From positions 158,478,676-158,542,675 of the forward strand of contig NC_072792.1 in assembly GCF_028583425.1 (NCBI RefSeq): 64,000 nt of DNA. The letters run 5' to 3'. Under the pieces are notes generated by a model that did no database searches, was not told the origin of the DNA, and worked only from the letters and a program-made list of their open reading frames with translations. Positions 59,601 to 64,000 of the stretch are shown one piece after another. The translations under genes were made by a program, and so were the position numbers. Position 1 is the first letter of the stretch; each line of letters starts with the position of its first letter. The stretch is from Eublepharis macularius. Its lineage: Eukaryota; Chordata; Lepidosauria; Squamata; Eublepharidae.

Positions 59601-62600
59601 TCCTCTGGCACAATAAAAAAACCTAGAATTGCTTTTGAGACATTACGTCGGAAAAGATCCAATGGTGGGTTTAACTACCCAGACCTACACTTATACCAAA
59701 TTGCGGTAAGATTGGTTAATATAACACAACTCTTGCATCATTCAGATCCTCCAAGTTGGGCTATCTTATTCCAGCCTCTGATTAGATGCTACTCTATAAG
59801 GGATATCATCTGGAAACACCCCATAGATCACCCCAAAACTATCCATAGCAATATTTTCTTGGACTCACTACTAAGGCCTGGGATTATAACAAGAAAAATT
59901 TAGTTCCAGCTATTTCTCACTATACTCCCTTTATACACCAACACTGGTTTCCATCAGCTCAAAGCAATTCCTTCTCTGAATTTTGGACCCAGTTAAATCT
60001 GACGAGAATTATAGATGTGACTTCCAAGAAAGGGCTGTTTGAGAAATCTAAACTTGAAGGTATCTCAAAGAATAAAATACCTTGGAGTATGTATCTGCAA
60101 CCATCTGGTCTCGCTGATCAGATTGATCTAAAGAAACTATTACTCACTCCTACTACAGAATTTGAATGTATCTTAGAGCCCTCTTCTCTCAATAATAAAG
60201 GCCTGATTTCAAAATTGTATAATGTAATTTTAAACACTCTTAAATCTAAAGAATTGAAAATTCAAGCCCAATGGGCCCAAGACTGCCGAATAGATCTTAA
60301 CACCGATATCTGGAAGCGAATTTGGTCCTCCAATATATATAATTCCAAAACAATCGTCACTAAGATACAAACTTACAAGATAATAAATAGATGGTATCTA
60401 ACCCCCCCAAAACTTTCTCAGTTCTCGTCTGCACAGTCCCCAAACTGCTGGAAAAATTGTGGTGAAATAGGTAGTTTTGATCACTGTTGGTGGAAATGGA
60501 AATATATAGAAAAATTCTGGAAGGAGGTTCTTAATGAAATACACCAAATCACAAACTTTCATATTCCATTGTTGCCAGAACTCATTTTTTTAGGTCTTTG
60601 GGACAACTGTCAAGTTAGTATACCAGCAATAAGGAAAGATCTCATTGAAACTCTGCTAGTGGCCGCTAAGAGTACAATTGCCGGACTTTGGAAGTCAAAC
60701 ACCAACCCTTCAATCAATAGTTGGTATATGAAAATCTGAGATCACTTCATTTCAGAGAAATCACATGACAAAATCCTTCAGATGGAGCACTTCCCAAGAA
60801 CCACCAATTTTTTTAGAAAAGTGGCTTCCCTTCCTTGATTATCTTGAAATTAATAGACCCCATCCAGGCTTAAAACAGTTTTATTTACATACATATGTGT
60901 AAATTACTTTTATGTTTCTTGACTAATGTTAAGTGTTTTTATGCATGTTGGTGTGTATCACAGAATTCATTCCCCTTCTGACACTCACAAGCAATTGTTA
61001 TAATTTATTACTTTTTATTGTACAGTATTTTAATCTAGAATTTTCTGTAAATGACAAACTACAATCTTTATCTTCTGTATTTGAATTCAATAAAACTGTT
61101 TTTTAAAAAAAGAGTCTAAATTTCTAGAAGAAACACTCAAGGCGGAATGGTCAAAGCTGAGACACCAGACTAAGGTGCACCCACCCCCTTCAAGAATCAA
61201 CAGTCACATCAGCAGAAGAGAACTGACTGTTCCAGTGGTGATGGTGGTGGAGGAGTCCTTGAAGAATAGCTACTGGGCAGCAGTAGTAGTGGAAGGTGGC
61301 ACTGGCGGAGGATCTTTCACAGATAATGGCAGATAATGGCTACCCCTAGTTAGTACTGTGCAGAAAGTGGCAATGGTAAACCATTTCGGATAATCTCTTA
61401 CCTCAAAAACCTTATGATGAGACAATCCAAAATGATAAAAGTGCTGGAAGACAAGACCCCCAGGTTGGATGGGACAAGTAGGAATAGTGCTGTTCTTAAT
61501 TATTGGACTGGACTAAAGCGAAAGGATGTCCAGTTGCTGATGTTAACAGATACAAAAGGAACATCCAAAGCTGTGCAACCCATATAATAGGAACATGGAA
61601 TGTGAAAAGTATAAATCAAGGTTAGCTTGAAATCATAAAATGGGAAATAGGACATTTAAACATTGTAATCCTGGGTGTGAGTGAACTAAGGTGGACGGGA
61701 TTTGGACAGTCAGAAAATTACAAAGTGTTTTACCCCAGAAATGACAAATTCAGAAGACATGGAGTTACTCTAATAATAAGGCAAGATGGAGCAGAAGCAA
61801 TCTGACAGTTGCTGGTTACTTTAATCAGTGGCAGACTTACCTCGGTCTCTTTGTCCGGATGCTTCTCTACCCACATTCTGGGCAAATGTTCATCGCCAAT
61901 CATGATTGTCACCGCAAACCCAGCGGCATCCAAGGAACTGTCCTCCACTGTACAGATCACAGCTTTACAGTCTGTTTTCTACAGGGGAGGGAATATTTAT
62001 TAGTTGCAGCAGAAAAACGCAATTCCCTGAATTTGAAAGGAGCTGCTGAGCTAGAGCAAGGACACACAGGAGGTCTTAAGCAGTGATCTAGCTGCTAAAA
62101 CCAATCTGTTTAGTTAGGCAAGAATGGCCAGAACCAAATGATTGAGCAGGTATATCATGGAAGAGAGTTTTTTTTGTGATGAAGTTGAGTGGGAATCAAA
62201 AGATTGGATCCTTCTGCTAAGCTGGATTCTATGTCTCTCTTCCACTAAATCTTTCTACAAAAAAGAATGACCGACTCCAATGAAGAATGACAGCAATGGA
62301 TAAAGACTTTCTCTGACGAAGAAAAGTTTGTTGAAGGAAGTCTTGGTGAAAGGAAAGCATAAGATCCAACTGAGTGGAAGGGAGTCACAAGATCCAAACC
62401 AATGTCTTGATTATGACTTCACCACATGCAGCACCATACAACACTTTTCAATTAAAAACGTATTTTTAACATTACTTTATGCCACTCTGATGATTTGAAG
62501 GGGCAAGATATGTTAATTAAAACAAATATAGTTACAAGCTCAAATCTCAACTATCTATTTGAAAATCCCTTTGCCAATTCCTTTGAAAATTTCCTTTTAA

Positions 62601-63335
62601 AATTCTTTAATTACTGCTGCCTCCCTCCCATCACAGGTAGCCCCGTGGCGCAGAGTGGTAAGCTGGAGTACTGCAGCCCAAGCTCTGCTCACGACCTGAG
62701 TTCAATCCTGGCAGAAGCTGGGTTCAGGTAACCGGCTCAAGGTTGACTCAGCCTTCCATCCTTCCGAGGTCGGTAAAATGAGTACCCAGGTTCCTGGGGG
62801 TAAAGTGTAGATGACTGGGGAAGGCAATGGCAAACCACCCCATAACAAAAAGTTTGCCAAGAAAACGTCGTGATACGATGTCCCCCATGGGTCAGTAATG
62901 ACTTGGTGTTTGCACAGGGGACTACCTTTACTTTTTACCCTCCCATCACAAAGCACACACATTAGAAATATTTACTTACCTTTATTTTAAGTTGATGTGT
63001 ACAGCTGCTAATGTTGTTAATCTTAAAGGGCATTTCAATAGACATCTCCAAAGAGAACCCACTGTCATTAGATAAAGAGAAACTATATGTACTTAACAGA
63101 TTCAATTATGATAAGAAATGTCTTAGTCTATTTTCTTCTTCTGTGCTTCTGAAAGCACTTTGTGTTCTGTTATCAACACAGTAAAGAGAGATCTAACTCA
63201 TTATACTTAAACTATGTTTTTAAAAAAAATTATAATGTTCCATTTTAAAAGCAGATCATGCAAATAGATGATTGTTAAAACTACTTACCCTGGTTTTGTT
63301 CCTATTTGCTTAACAAAAACTTTTCTTATTGTGTC
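29467..63335 (-). CDS. PARP4: PARP4 (vault PARP), 3' part: 18 exons encoding VIT tail, vWA, proline-rich and vault-binding regions
   Basis: PARP4 is the ADP-ribosyltransferase of the vault ribonucleoprotein, bound to the major vault protein through its C terminus (known). Coding exons in order are 63335-63289, 63061-62980, 61978-61841, 54438-54243, 53106-53036, 51827-51640, 48289-48190, 48018-47848, 46895-46815, 45897-45817, 42606-42511, 41341-41225, 40065-39949, 37773-36916, 36460-36338, 35184-35082, 32115-31986 and 29641-29467. All junctions keep phase, giving 957 codons plus stop. Human PARP4 is 1724 aa and the missing N-terminal ~740 residues (BRCT, PARP catalytic domain, most of VIT) are upstream of 64000. 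The vWA metal site (DCSNS ... SDGH) is intact. Odd points are a duplicated exon (41225-41341/39949-40065), one GC-AG intron, and an intron enlarged by an L1 in a BovB. Confidence 0.97.
29642..31985. other. PARP4 last intron, with repeat fragments
   Basis: Holds fragments of the dispersed AAGCTT/GGTGCCAC family at about 30095-30250 and 30715-30900. A MIR-like SINE lies at 31198-31405. No exon-like sequence is seen otherwise. Confidence 0.5.
31198..31405 (+). repeat. tRNA-derived SINE (MIR/CORE-like)
   Basis: B box AGGTTTGAATCACC, body CTGTGAGGATAGTACGGAGG, and the tail GTATATTAATAAATA. Same family as 35417-35638. Confidence 0.6.
31986..32115 (-). CDS. PARP4: PARP4 exon (MVP-binding region)
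   Basis: 130 bp: PKGKEKLLQLIATLLVLQVI, GLTFKSLMKLNDWPPSR. IAT-LVLQ and FKSLMK are conserved. Donor GTAAGT. Confidence 0.97.
32116..35081. other. PARP4 penultimate intron
   Basis: A LINE-like 3' tail (CTTGAGTCTCAATGAGAAAA) is at about 32668-32725, ending in an A-rich run. A GC-rich unclassified block spans about 32990-33400. SINE remnants with tRNA-like motifs lie at about 34180-34255 (minus) and 34415-34480 (plus). Confidence 0.4.
35082..35184 (-). CDS. PARP4: PARP4 exon (MVP-binding region)
   Basis: 103 bp: DGYWQLTPELGTLLELDVDH, LTKRGIQSLG. It closely matches human DGFWKLTPELG and KGIQSLG. Donor GTAAAT. Confidence 0.97.
35417..35638 (-). repeat. tRNA-derived SINE (MIR/CORE-like)
   Basis: The clearest copy of the family. 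On the minus strand the head is GCATGGTGCAGTGGTTAGAC with B box GGTTCAAATCC, the body GGGTTGTTGTGAGGATAAAA and the tail GGGATACAAATGAAG. Confidence 0.75.
35639..36337. other. PARP4 intron with an unexplained 151-codon open frame
   Basis: A minus-strand open frame runs 36125-35670 within the intron. It has plausible composition (EELRQGGVISADAAVNC, DFRAALKEYKGFLATF). I recognise no family, and the flanking phases do not require it. A retroelement remnant or chance is possible. Confidence 0.35.
36338..36460 (-). CDS. PARP4: PARP4 exon (start of vault-binding region)
   Basis: 41 codons, phase 0: PRRPFMKAKKKKSVESYFTM, TPLSTVSWPQLCKLQNQ. The 5' edge is chosen at a pyrimidine-rich TTTCATCAAAG acceptor. 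The 3' part fits human, where W..L..LQ precedes the next exon. Confidence 0.82.
36916..37773 (-). CDS. PARP4: PARP4 large proline-rich exon
   Basis: 286 codons, phase 0. It starts KPCAVVEECFDVTYEHNRQK and ends ELSEKRSQETLQ before a GTTTGT donor. It is rich in Ser, Pro, Phe and Gly, like the fast-evolving human region that precedes the vault-binding domain. It contains a degenerate ~49-residue repeat (LEGEHPTPFRDESLLLSSQ and LESGPPMPSQKDHSLLFSE). Assignment rests on position, phase and composition more than on residue identity. Confidence 0.88.
38095..38733 (+). repeat. minisatellite with a Helitron-like 3' end
   Basis: Imperfect ~52-bp units marked by CAACTGGGATCAGGAGCGGA and GCAGGTGGCAATGCCC recur at about 38108, 38166, 38218, 38270 and 38312. 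After ~180 bp of AT-rich sequence they resume at about 38556, 38591 and 38639. The tract ends in CTAGAGCCTGTTGTATTTTT, the sequence found just before the 3' end of the Helitron at 4896-5075. Helitrons often carry internal minisatellites, so this may be a decayed one. The 5' end was not found. Confidence 0.6.
38862..39062 (-). repeat. 5S-rRNA-derived SINE
   Basis: Read on the minus strand: CTGATCTTGTCAGATCTCAG, AAGCTAAGCTGGGTTGGCC and TTAGTAATTAGATGGACC match the internal-promoter half of 5S rRNA. The non-5S body TTAGTCTCTTGCCATGAAAA, CCATAAGTCAGC follows. Confidence 0.8.
39433..40619. repeat. PARP4 tandem duplication, unit 1
   Basis: About 1.19 kb, nearly identical to 40620-41895 and directly abutting it. 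It starts AGTGTAAGCTTTCGAGAATC inside a dispersed repeat and ends GACGTGGTTAAG. Relative to unit 2 it lacks ~89 bp (after 39770, where unit 2 has 40965-41060). Confidence 0.93.
39949..40065 (-). CDS. PARP4: PARP4 exon, downstream copy of a duplicated pair
   Basis: Same length, phase and splice sites as 41225-41341. The peptide ends DINILPYRRYQLSNYLFDT, differing from the other copy at four residues (D/N, M/R, D/N, H/L). Five nucleotides differ, all in the 3' half of the exon, and four of the five change the amino acid. Including both copies would lengthen the protein by 39 residues without breaking frame. It could instead be skipped or used as an alternative. Confidence 0.8.
40620..41895. repeat. 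PARP4 tandem duplication, unit 2
   Basis: About 1.28 kb direct repeat of 39433-40619. Scattered substitutions (a few percent by eye) separate the copies. It ends GACACAGTTAAG followed by unique sequence. Confidence 0.93.
41225..41341 (-). CDS. PARP4: PARP4 exon, upstream copy of a duplicated pair
   Basis: 117 bp, 39 codons, phase 0: DVNEDQGDDTLNVSELVAKE, DIDILPYMRYQLSDYHFDT. It follows VEKR of the preceding exon. In human PARP4 the matching segment (VSELIAKED...LPYM) occurs once. This copy keeps the conserved Met of LPYM. Acceptor TTTACAG, donor GTAAGC. It lies in duplication unit 2. Confidence 0.93.
42511..42606 (-). CDS. PARP4: PARP4 exon
   Basis: 32 codons, phase 0: MKKQQLKSLIIKLSLENSIV, TQLTSFVAVEKR. 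Acceptor CTTAG, donor GTAGGT. Confidence 0.96.
42607..43304. other. PARP4 intron
   Basis: A C-run at about 43087-43095 and otherwise unique-looking sequence. No element is recognised. Confidence 0.4.
43305..43550 (-). repeat. tRNA-derived SINE (MIR/CORE-like)
   Basis: On the minus strand the B box is GGTTCGAATCC and the body has CCTTGGGCTAGCCAAACTTT and GTTGTGAAGATAAAATAGAG. Confidence 0.72.
43842..44045 (+). repeat. dispersed non-autonomous repeat (GTTGCCAACCTCC type)
   Basis: AGGGTTGCCAACCTCC, GAGATCAGTTTTCTTAGAGA, AAATGGCAACTGG and a 3' GGAATTTTCCAAGC, in the same order as at 18070-18240. Confidence 0.55.
44240..44452 (+). repeat. tRNA-derived SINE (MIR/CORE-like) with AAATA tail
   Basis: B-box-like AAGTTTAAATCTCC, body TGGTTGTGAGGATAAAATGA, and a tail of (AAATA/GATA) repeats to 44452. 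Confidence 0.65.
44453..45816. other. PARP4 intron
   Basis: AT-rich. A LINE/SINE-like 3' stretch lies at about 45365-45445. The 86-codon open frame at 45013-45273 (+) resembles no known protein. Confidence 0.4.
45817..45897 (-). CDS. PARP4: PARP4 exon
   Basis: 27 codons, phase 0: MLHKLAARAFIKDYEQGILH, EDQAEHE. Donor GTATGT. Confidence 0.95.
46130..46290 (+). repeat. L2/CR1-type LINE 3' end
   Basis: ATCGCCCAGAGCCCCTGAGC, GGGCGGTTTATAAATTGAAA and a terminal (AATAA)n run, typical of the 3' UTR of reptile L2/CR1-type LINEs. Confidence 0.55.
46489..46691. mobile_element. foldback MITE (AGAGCCAAGCTACAAGTG type), second copy
   Basis: Starts GAGAGCCAAGCTACAAGTGA and ends CACTTGTAGCTTGGCTCT, with ~75-bp complementary arms around a short spacer. 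It matches 28160-28408. Confidence 0.78.
46815..46895 (-). CDS. PARP4: PARP4 exon
   Basis: 27 codons, phase 0: ATLNALIDDQELQTMVSTTE, LQKTTGT. STTELQKTTGT is invariant in the orthologs I remember. Confidence 0.96.
46896..47847. other. PARP4 intron
   Basis: A degraded MIR-like SINE (minus) lies at about 47090-47240. The rest is unrecognised. Confidence 0.4.
47848..48018 (-). CDS. PARP4: PARP4 exon (after vWA)
   Basis: 57 codons, phase 0: IEHQATRMRSPGCSAVSIKW, APAQIQSLFNNEHLLVYGFI, SRCTQ. The SIKWQQ and LLVYGFI blocks match human PARP4. Confidence 0.96.
48190..48289 (-). CDS. PARP4: PARP4 exon (end of vWA; GC donor)
   Basis: 100 bp: STANCHMLRSLSQCGAGAFE, YFDVKSKHNWERK. The donor is AAG|GCAAGT, a consensus GC-type splice site. 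The next exon follows in exact phase (IEHQATRMRS). Confidence 0.95.
48515..48774. mobile_element. hAT foldback MITE with 8-bp target duplication
   Basis: 260 bp with ends CAGGGCTTTTTTTC and GAAAAAAAGCCCTG. The 8-bp duplication CGTATGCA sits on both sides (48507-48514 and 48775-48782). The arms are complementary for most of their length and meet at a GC-rich centre (GCCGCTGAGCGGC at about 48638). A partial, diverged copy lies at 53588-53740. Confidence 0.9.
49383..49447. repeat. perfect AT-rich hairpin
   Basis: TTAAAAGTGATTAAAGTCAC followed by an A-run, then GTGACTTTAATCACTTTAA: arms of about 25 bp that are exact complements. It could be the core of a small MITE. Confidence 0.8.
49740..50325 (-). 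mobile_element. L2-like LINE fragment (C terminus of ORF2 and 3' UTR)
   Basis: The minus-strand peptide RACAFSVVAPNLWNGLPEEF, RKAPTLLAFHKPCKTELF is the conserved C-terminal end of L2/CR1-group ORF2 proteins. The related upstream part is at 50540-50720, separated from it by an inserted SINE. Confidence 0.75.
50335..50535 (+). repeat. Sauria-like SINE, 5'-truncated, inserted in an L2-like LINE
   Basis: TTGACTCAGCTTTCCATCCT, AAATGAGTACCCAG, AATGGCAAACCATC and the end CACAGGGGACTACCTTTACC. It lacks the tRNA head. It interrupts a minus-strand L2-like LINE. Confidence 0.75.
50540..50720 (-). mobile_element. L2-like LINE fragment (RT C-terminal part)
   Basis: The minus-strand peptide includes LDAVDLCTWIHAMVTSRLAY, CNAV, the motif that precedes the C-terminal region in L2 ORF2. 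It continues the element at 49740-50325. Confidence 0.65.
51640..51827 (-). CDS. PARP4: PARP4 exon (vWA core)
   Basis: 188 bp: SATPSMGNSDLWKTLHYLSL, NILLISDGHIQNEG (second metal-site Asp), RIFTCGVG. Acceptor TCTTAG, donor GTAAGT. Confidence 0.97.
52110..52745 (+). mobile_element. L2-like LINE 3' fragment
   Basis: Degenerate plus-strand coding remnants (GLDYCN-like sequence near 52255, LHWLP-like near 52385) are followed by a 3' UTR with GCCGCCTTGGTGACTTGATA. A related tail (ACCACTTTGAGTTCCTAATC) sits just before it at 51900-52080. Confidence 0.6.
53036..53106 (-). CDS. PARP4: PARP4 exon (vWA)
   Basis: 71 bp: FVQFPFNPENFTMDFTALEE, FVL. It joins KFGT from the exon before through an Asn codon split across the intron. 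Donor GTAAGT. Confidence 0.9.
53588..53740. mobile_element. hAT foldback MITE, partial copy
   Basis: Shares AATCTAAACTCCCCTCTGTC and TGGAGATCAGG with 48515-48774 and ends CCCAGAAAAGAAGCCCTGG. Confidence 0.7.
54243..54438 (-). CDS. PARP4: PARP4 exon (start of vWA domain, MIDAS motif)
   Basis: 196 bp: ACMLVFQPEF, then ETIICLDCSNSM with the D-x-S-x-S metal-binding motif, QAKQIALCALKF and NVIKFGT. It ends in phase 1 before GTAAGC. Confidence 0.97.
54480..54590 (+). mobile_element. BovB (RTE) LINE fragment, part before the L1 insertion
   Basis: AACATGGTGAGGGGGTTTGA, ATGCATCAGTGAACCTGAGT and GTCAGGAGTGCAGACTCAGT resemble the 5' region of reptile BovB. It resumes at 61126 beyond the L1. Confidence 0.5.
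54591..54606. repeat. L1 target site duplication, left copy
   Basis: AAGAGTCTAAATTTCT. The same sequence is found at 61110-61125. Confidence 0.93.
54820..55697 (+). pseudogene. L1 ORF1p (coiled coil and RNA-binding protein), broken
   Basis: The first part has an amphipathic, coiled-coil-like stretch (LDTKLLNLEHNIQLQFAST, LIDQLAEMRVDLQKV). The second has NIKLRGVEEE and FELKITKAYRI, typical of the L1 RRM region. The third, KPVLILTDLPSKILEKRKTL and VNLTKLSVLQHGKLFTA, is the C-terminal domain. An in-frame TGA at 55096 and a frameshift at about 55320-55377 interrupt it. Confidence 0.85.
55698..57092. other. L1 inter-ORF spacer
   Basis: About 1.4 kb of AT-rich sequence with a G-rich patch at 56200-56320. 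No long open frame. Unusually long for an L1. Confidence 0.55.
57093..60739 (+). pseudogene. L1 ORF2p (endonuclease and reverse transcriptase), broken
   Basis: The AP-type endonuclease shows SYNVYGLGNP, LQETHF, SIYAPNSN, GDFNYL, RIDYILVSD and SDHSPVN. The RT shows SYRPISLLN, SLDIEKAFDS (motif A) and FVDDMLIYV (catalytic pair). The C terminus has CWKNCGEIGSFDHCWW, the L1 Cys/His motif. Frame changes occur near 57595, 58040-58120, 59012-59137, 59320 and between 59467 and 60017, so it cannot be active. Confidence 0.9.
61110..61125. repeat. L1 target site duplication, right copy
   Basis: AAGAGTCTAAATTTCT, directly after the L1 A-tail. The first one or two A residues may belong to the tail. Confidence 0.93.
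61126..61808 (+). mobile_element. BovB (RTE) LINE fragment, part after the L1 insertion
   Basis: The translated endonuclease start reads GTWNVKSINQ, then LNIVILGVSELRWTG and FRRHGVTLII, with stops. This is the RTE/BovB endonuclease signature. The element breaks off about 30 bp from the splice donor of the PARP4 exon at 61841. Its 3' half is missing. Confidence 0.8.
61841..61978 (-). CDS. PARP4: PARP4 exon (VIT-vWA linker)
   Basis: 46 codons, phase 0: KTDCKAVICTVEDSSLDAAG to HLPRMWVEKHPDKETE. LPRMWVEKHP is highly conserved in vertebrate PARP4. Confidence 0.96.
62636..62937 (+). repeat. Sauria-like tRNA-derived SINE, full length
   Basis: A box GTGGCGCAGAGTGGTAAGC, B box GAGTTCAATCC, body AAATGAGTACCCAGG and AATGGCAAACCACC, 3' end CACAGGGGACTACCTTTAC followed by a short T-rich tail. 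Confidence 0.82.
62980..63061 (-). CDS. PARP4: PARP4 exon (end of VIT)
   Basis: 82 bp: GFSLEMSIEMPFKINNISSC, THQLKIK. Acceptor GACAG, donor GTAAGT. Confidence 0.92.
63289..63335 (-). CDS. PARP4: PARP4 exon (VIT domain tail)
   Basis: 47 bp: DTIRKVFVKQIGTKP plus two bases. It matches the DTVEKIC-type segment late in the human VIT domain. Donor GTAAGT. This is the most 5' exon visible. Confidence 0.88.
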
Positions 63336-63519
63336 CTATTAAGGGAGAAATAGATATAGGAATAGTTACAATGAAATAAAGGAAGGAAGGGCCTGCCTTC
63401 CCCCTGGGGAAGAAACGACCTTCCTCAAAGCTAGAGTTTTTGCCACCTGCTCTGCCTTATGAAGTAGTCAAAGCAGTAACAGTAAAATTGACTTATATTG
63501 CATGTCTATAAAATTTGAT

Positions 63520-63590
63520 TGTCTTCTGTGTGTTTTGTACATTGTAAGCCACTCTGAGTCTAGTGAGTTAAAAGTGTACTAAATAAATAA
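63520..63590 (+). repeat. LINE-like 3' tail
   Basis: TTGTAAGCCACTCTGAGTCT, AAAGTGTACTAAATAAATAA: a short terminal fragment of the L2/CR1-type tails also seen at 20750 and 32668. Confidence 0.45.
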
Positions 63591-63799
63591 CTAAATTAGC
63601 ATGAAATAGTTGTTTGCATGTGTTAGCAAAACACGGTAAAAGCTCTCCCTCTCTTGTTAATTTGCAGATATTGAAAGAGTTGGTGTTATTGGTGCTTCAT
63701 GGCATAACAGAGGGGAAACTAACAGGCTTTCTCCACACAACCTCCCACTTTTTACCCATTCATCAAATCATGTGAGTTAGCCCTATAAGGTACTGTAAA

Positions 63800-63955
63800 C
63801 TTTTTAAATCTTTACGCTTACAGCTCTTAGACCCCCAGCTGCATTTGCATAGAAGAAAAGCACGAACTACAATGCCAAGACCACGGCAATACAGCCCGGA
63901 AAACCCACAACAATCATCGTTCTCCAGCCGTGAAAGCCTTCGACAATACATGAGT
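63800..63955 (-). repeat. dispersed repeat fragment (GCCGTGAAAGCCTTCGACAA type)
   Basis: ACCACGGCAATACAGCCCGG, AAAACCCACAACAATC and GCCGTGAAAGCCTTCGACAA are words I know as a common squamate interspersed repeat. The class is not certain. The small open frame over it is not a gene. Confidence 0.45.
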
Positions 63956-64000
63956 GGAAAACTTATGGCCTTTTAATGCTTAATTAGTAAGCAGTAGAAT

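Larger units (their letters stand above)
54607..61109 (+). mobile_element. full-length L1-clade LINE
   Basis: 6.5 kb. It has a GC-rich 5' start (GGGCGGGGCGTCGG), an ORF1 remnant (54820-55697), a 1.4 kb spacer, an ORF2 remnant (57093-60739), a 3' UTR with AATAAA at 61089 and a short A-tail. It is bracketed by a 15-16 bp target duplication. The order ORF1, endonuclease, RT, Cys-rich C terminus and the long duplication define an L1-type insertion. Both ORFs are broken by stops and frameshifts. Confidence 0.93.

Noticed and set aside
63763..63951. 62-codon minus frame near the right edge
   Set aside because: It overlies a common interspersed repeat and is not the next PARP4 exon.
1..64000. CRISPR arrays, tRNA or rRNA genes, bacterial operons
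   Set aside because: No regularly spaced direct repeats with unique spacers were seen. The only tRNA- and 5S-like sequences are SINE heads joined to non-RNA bodies. Splice structure shows nuclear vertebrate DNA.

Overview
The window is nuclear DNA from a vertebrate, most likely a squamate reptile. It holds two spliced genes, both on the minus strand. The repeats point to squamates: a RTE/BovB-type LINE fragment, tRNA-derived SINEs whose tail resembles the BovB-linked Sauria SINEs, a 5S-rRNA-derived SINE, a full-length L1, L2-like LINE fragments, hAT foldback MITEs, a short Helitron and a complete DIRS tyrosine-recombinase retrotransposon. I cannot name the species.

Layout. (1) 1790-17605: MPHOSPH8 (M-phase phosphoprotein 8, the chromodomain subunit of the HUSH silencing complex). 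Twelve exons are in the window, from the start codon at 17605 to the penultimate coding exon at 1790. The last coding exon lies beyond position 1. A CpG-rich, TATA-less promoter with a cluster of CCAAT boxes lies at about 17610-17960. (2) 17960-29466: intergenic DNA holding a ~6.1 kb DIRS element (21798-27883) with Gag, RT/RNase H/methylase-like and tyrosine recombinase coding regions, inverted terminal repeats and an internal complementary region. (3) 29467-63335: the 3' part of PARP4 (vault PARP), 18 coding exons from the tail of the VIT domain through the vWA domain, a proline-rich exon and the vault-binding C terminus. The 5' part (BRCT, PARP catalytic domain, most of VIT) lies beyond 64000. 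Every exon junction I assigned keeps reading phase, and the peptides follow the order I remember for the human orthologs.

The two genes run head to tail: the PARP4 stop lies about 12 kb upstream of the MPHOSPH8 start. I see no sign that they work together.

Main points of interest. A ~1.2 kb tandem duplication inside PARP4 carries a complete, phase-0, 117-bp coding exon, so the gene has two in-frame copies of one exon (41225-41341 and 39949-40065). The DIRS element keeps textbook circular-junction architecture, and its gag ends in TGA-CGG in the same frame as pol, a known leaky-stop context. A 6.5 kb L1 with a 15-16 bp target duplication sits inside an older BovB fragment in a PARP4 intron. 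PARP4 also has a GC-AG intron and a degenerate ~49-residue repeat in its proline-rich exon. MPHOSPH8 has a tandem TAGTAG acceptor. I found no prokaryotic features, CRISPR arrays, rRNA genes or tRNA genes.
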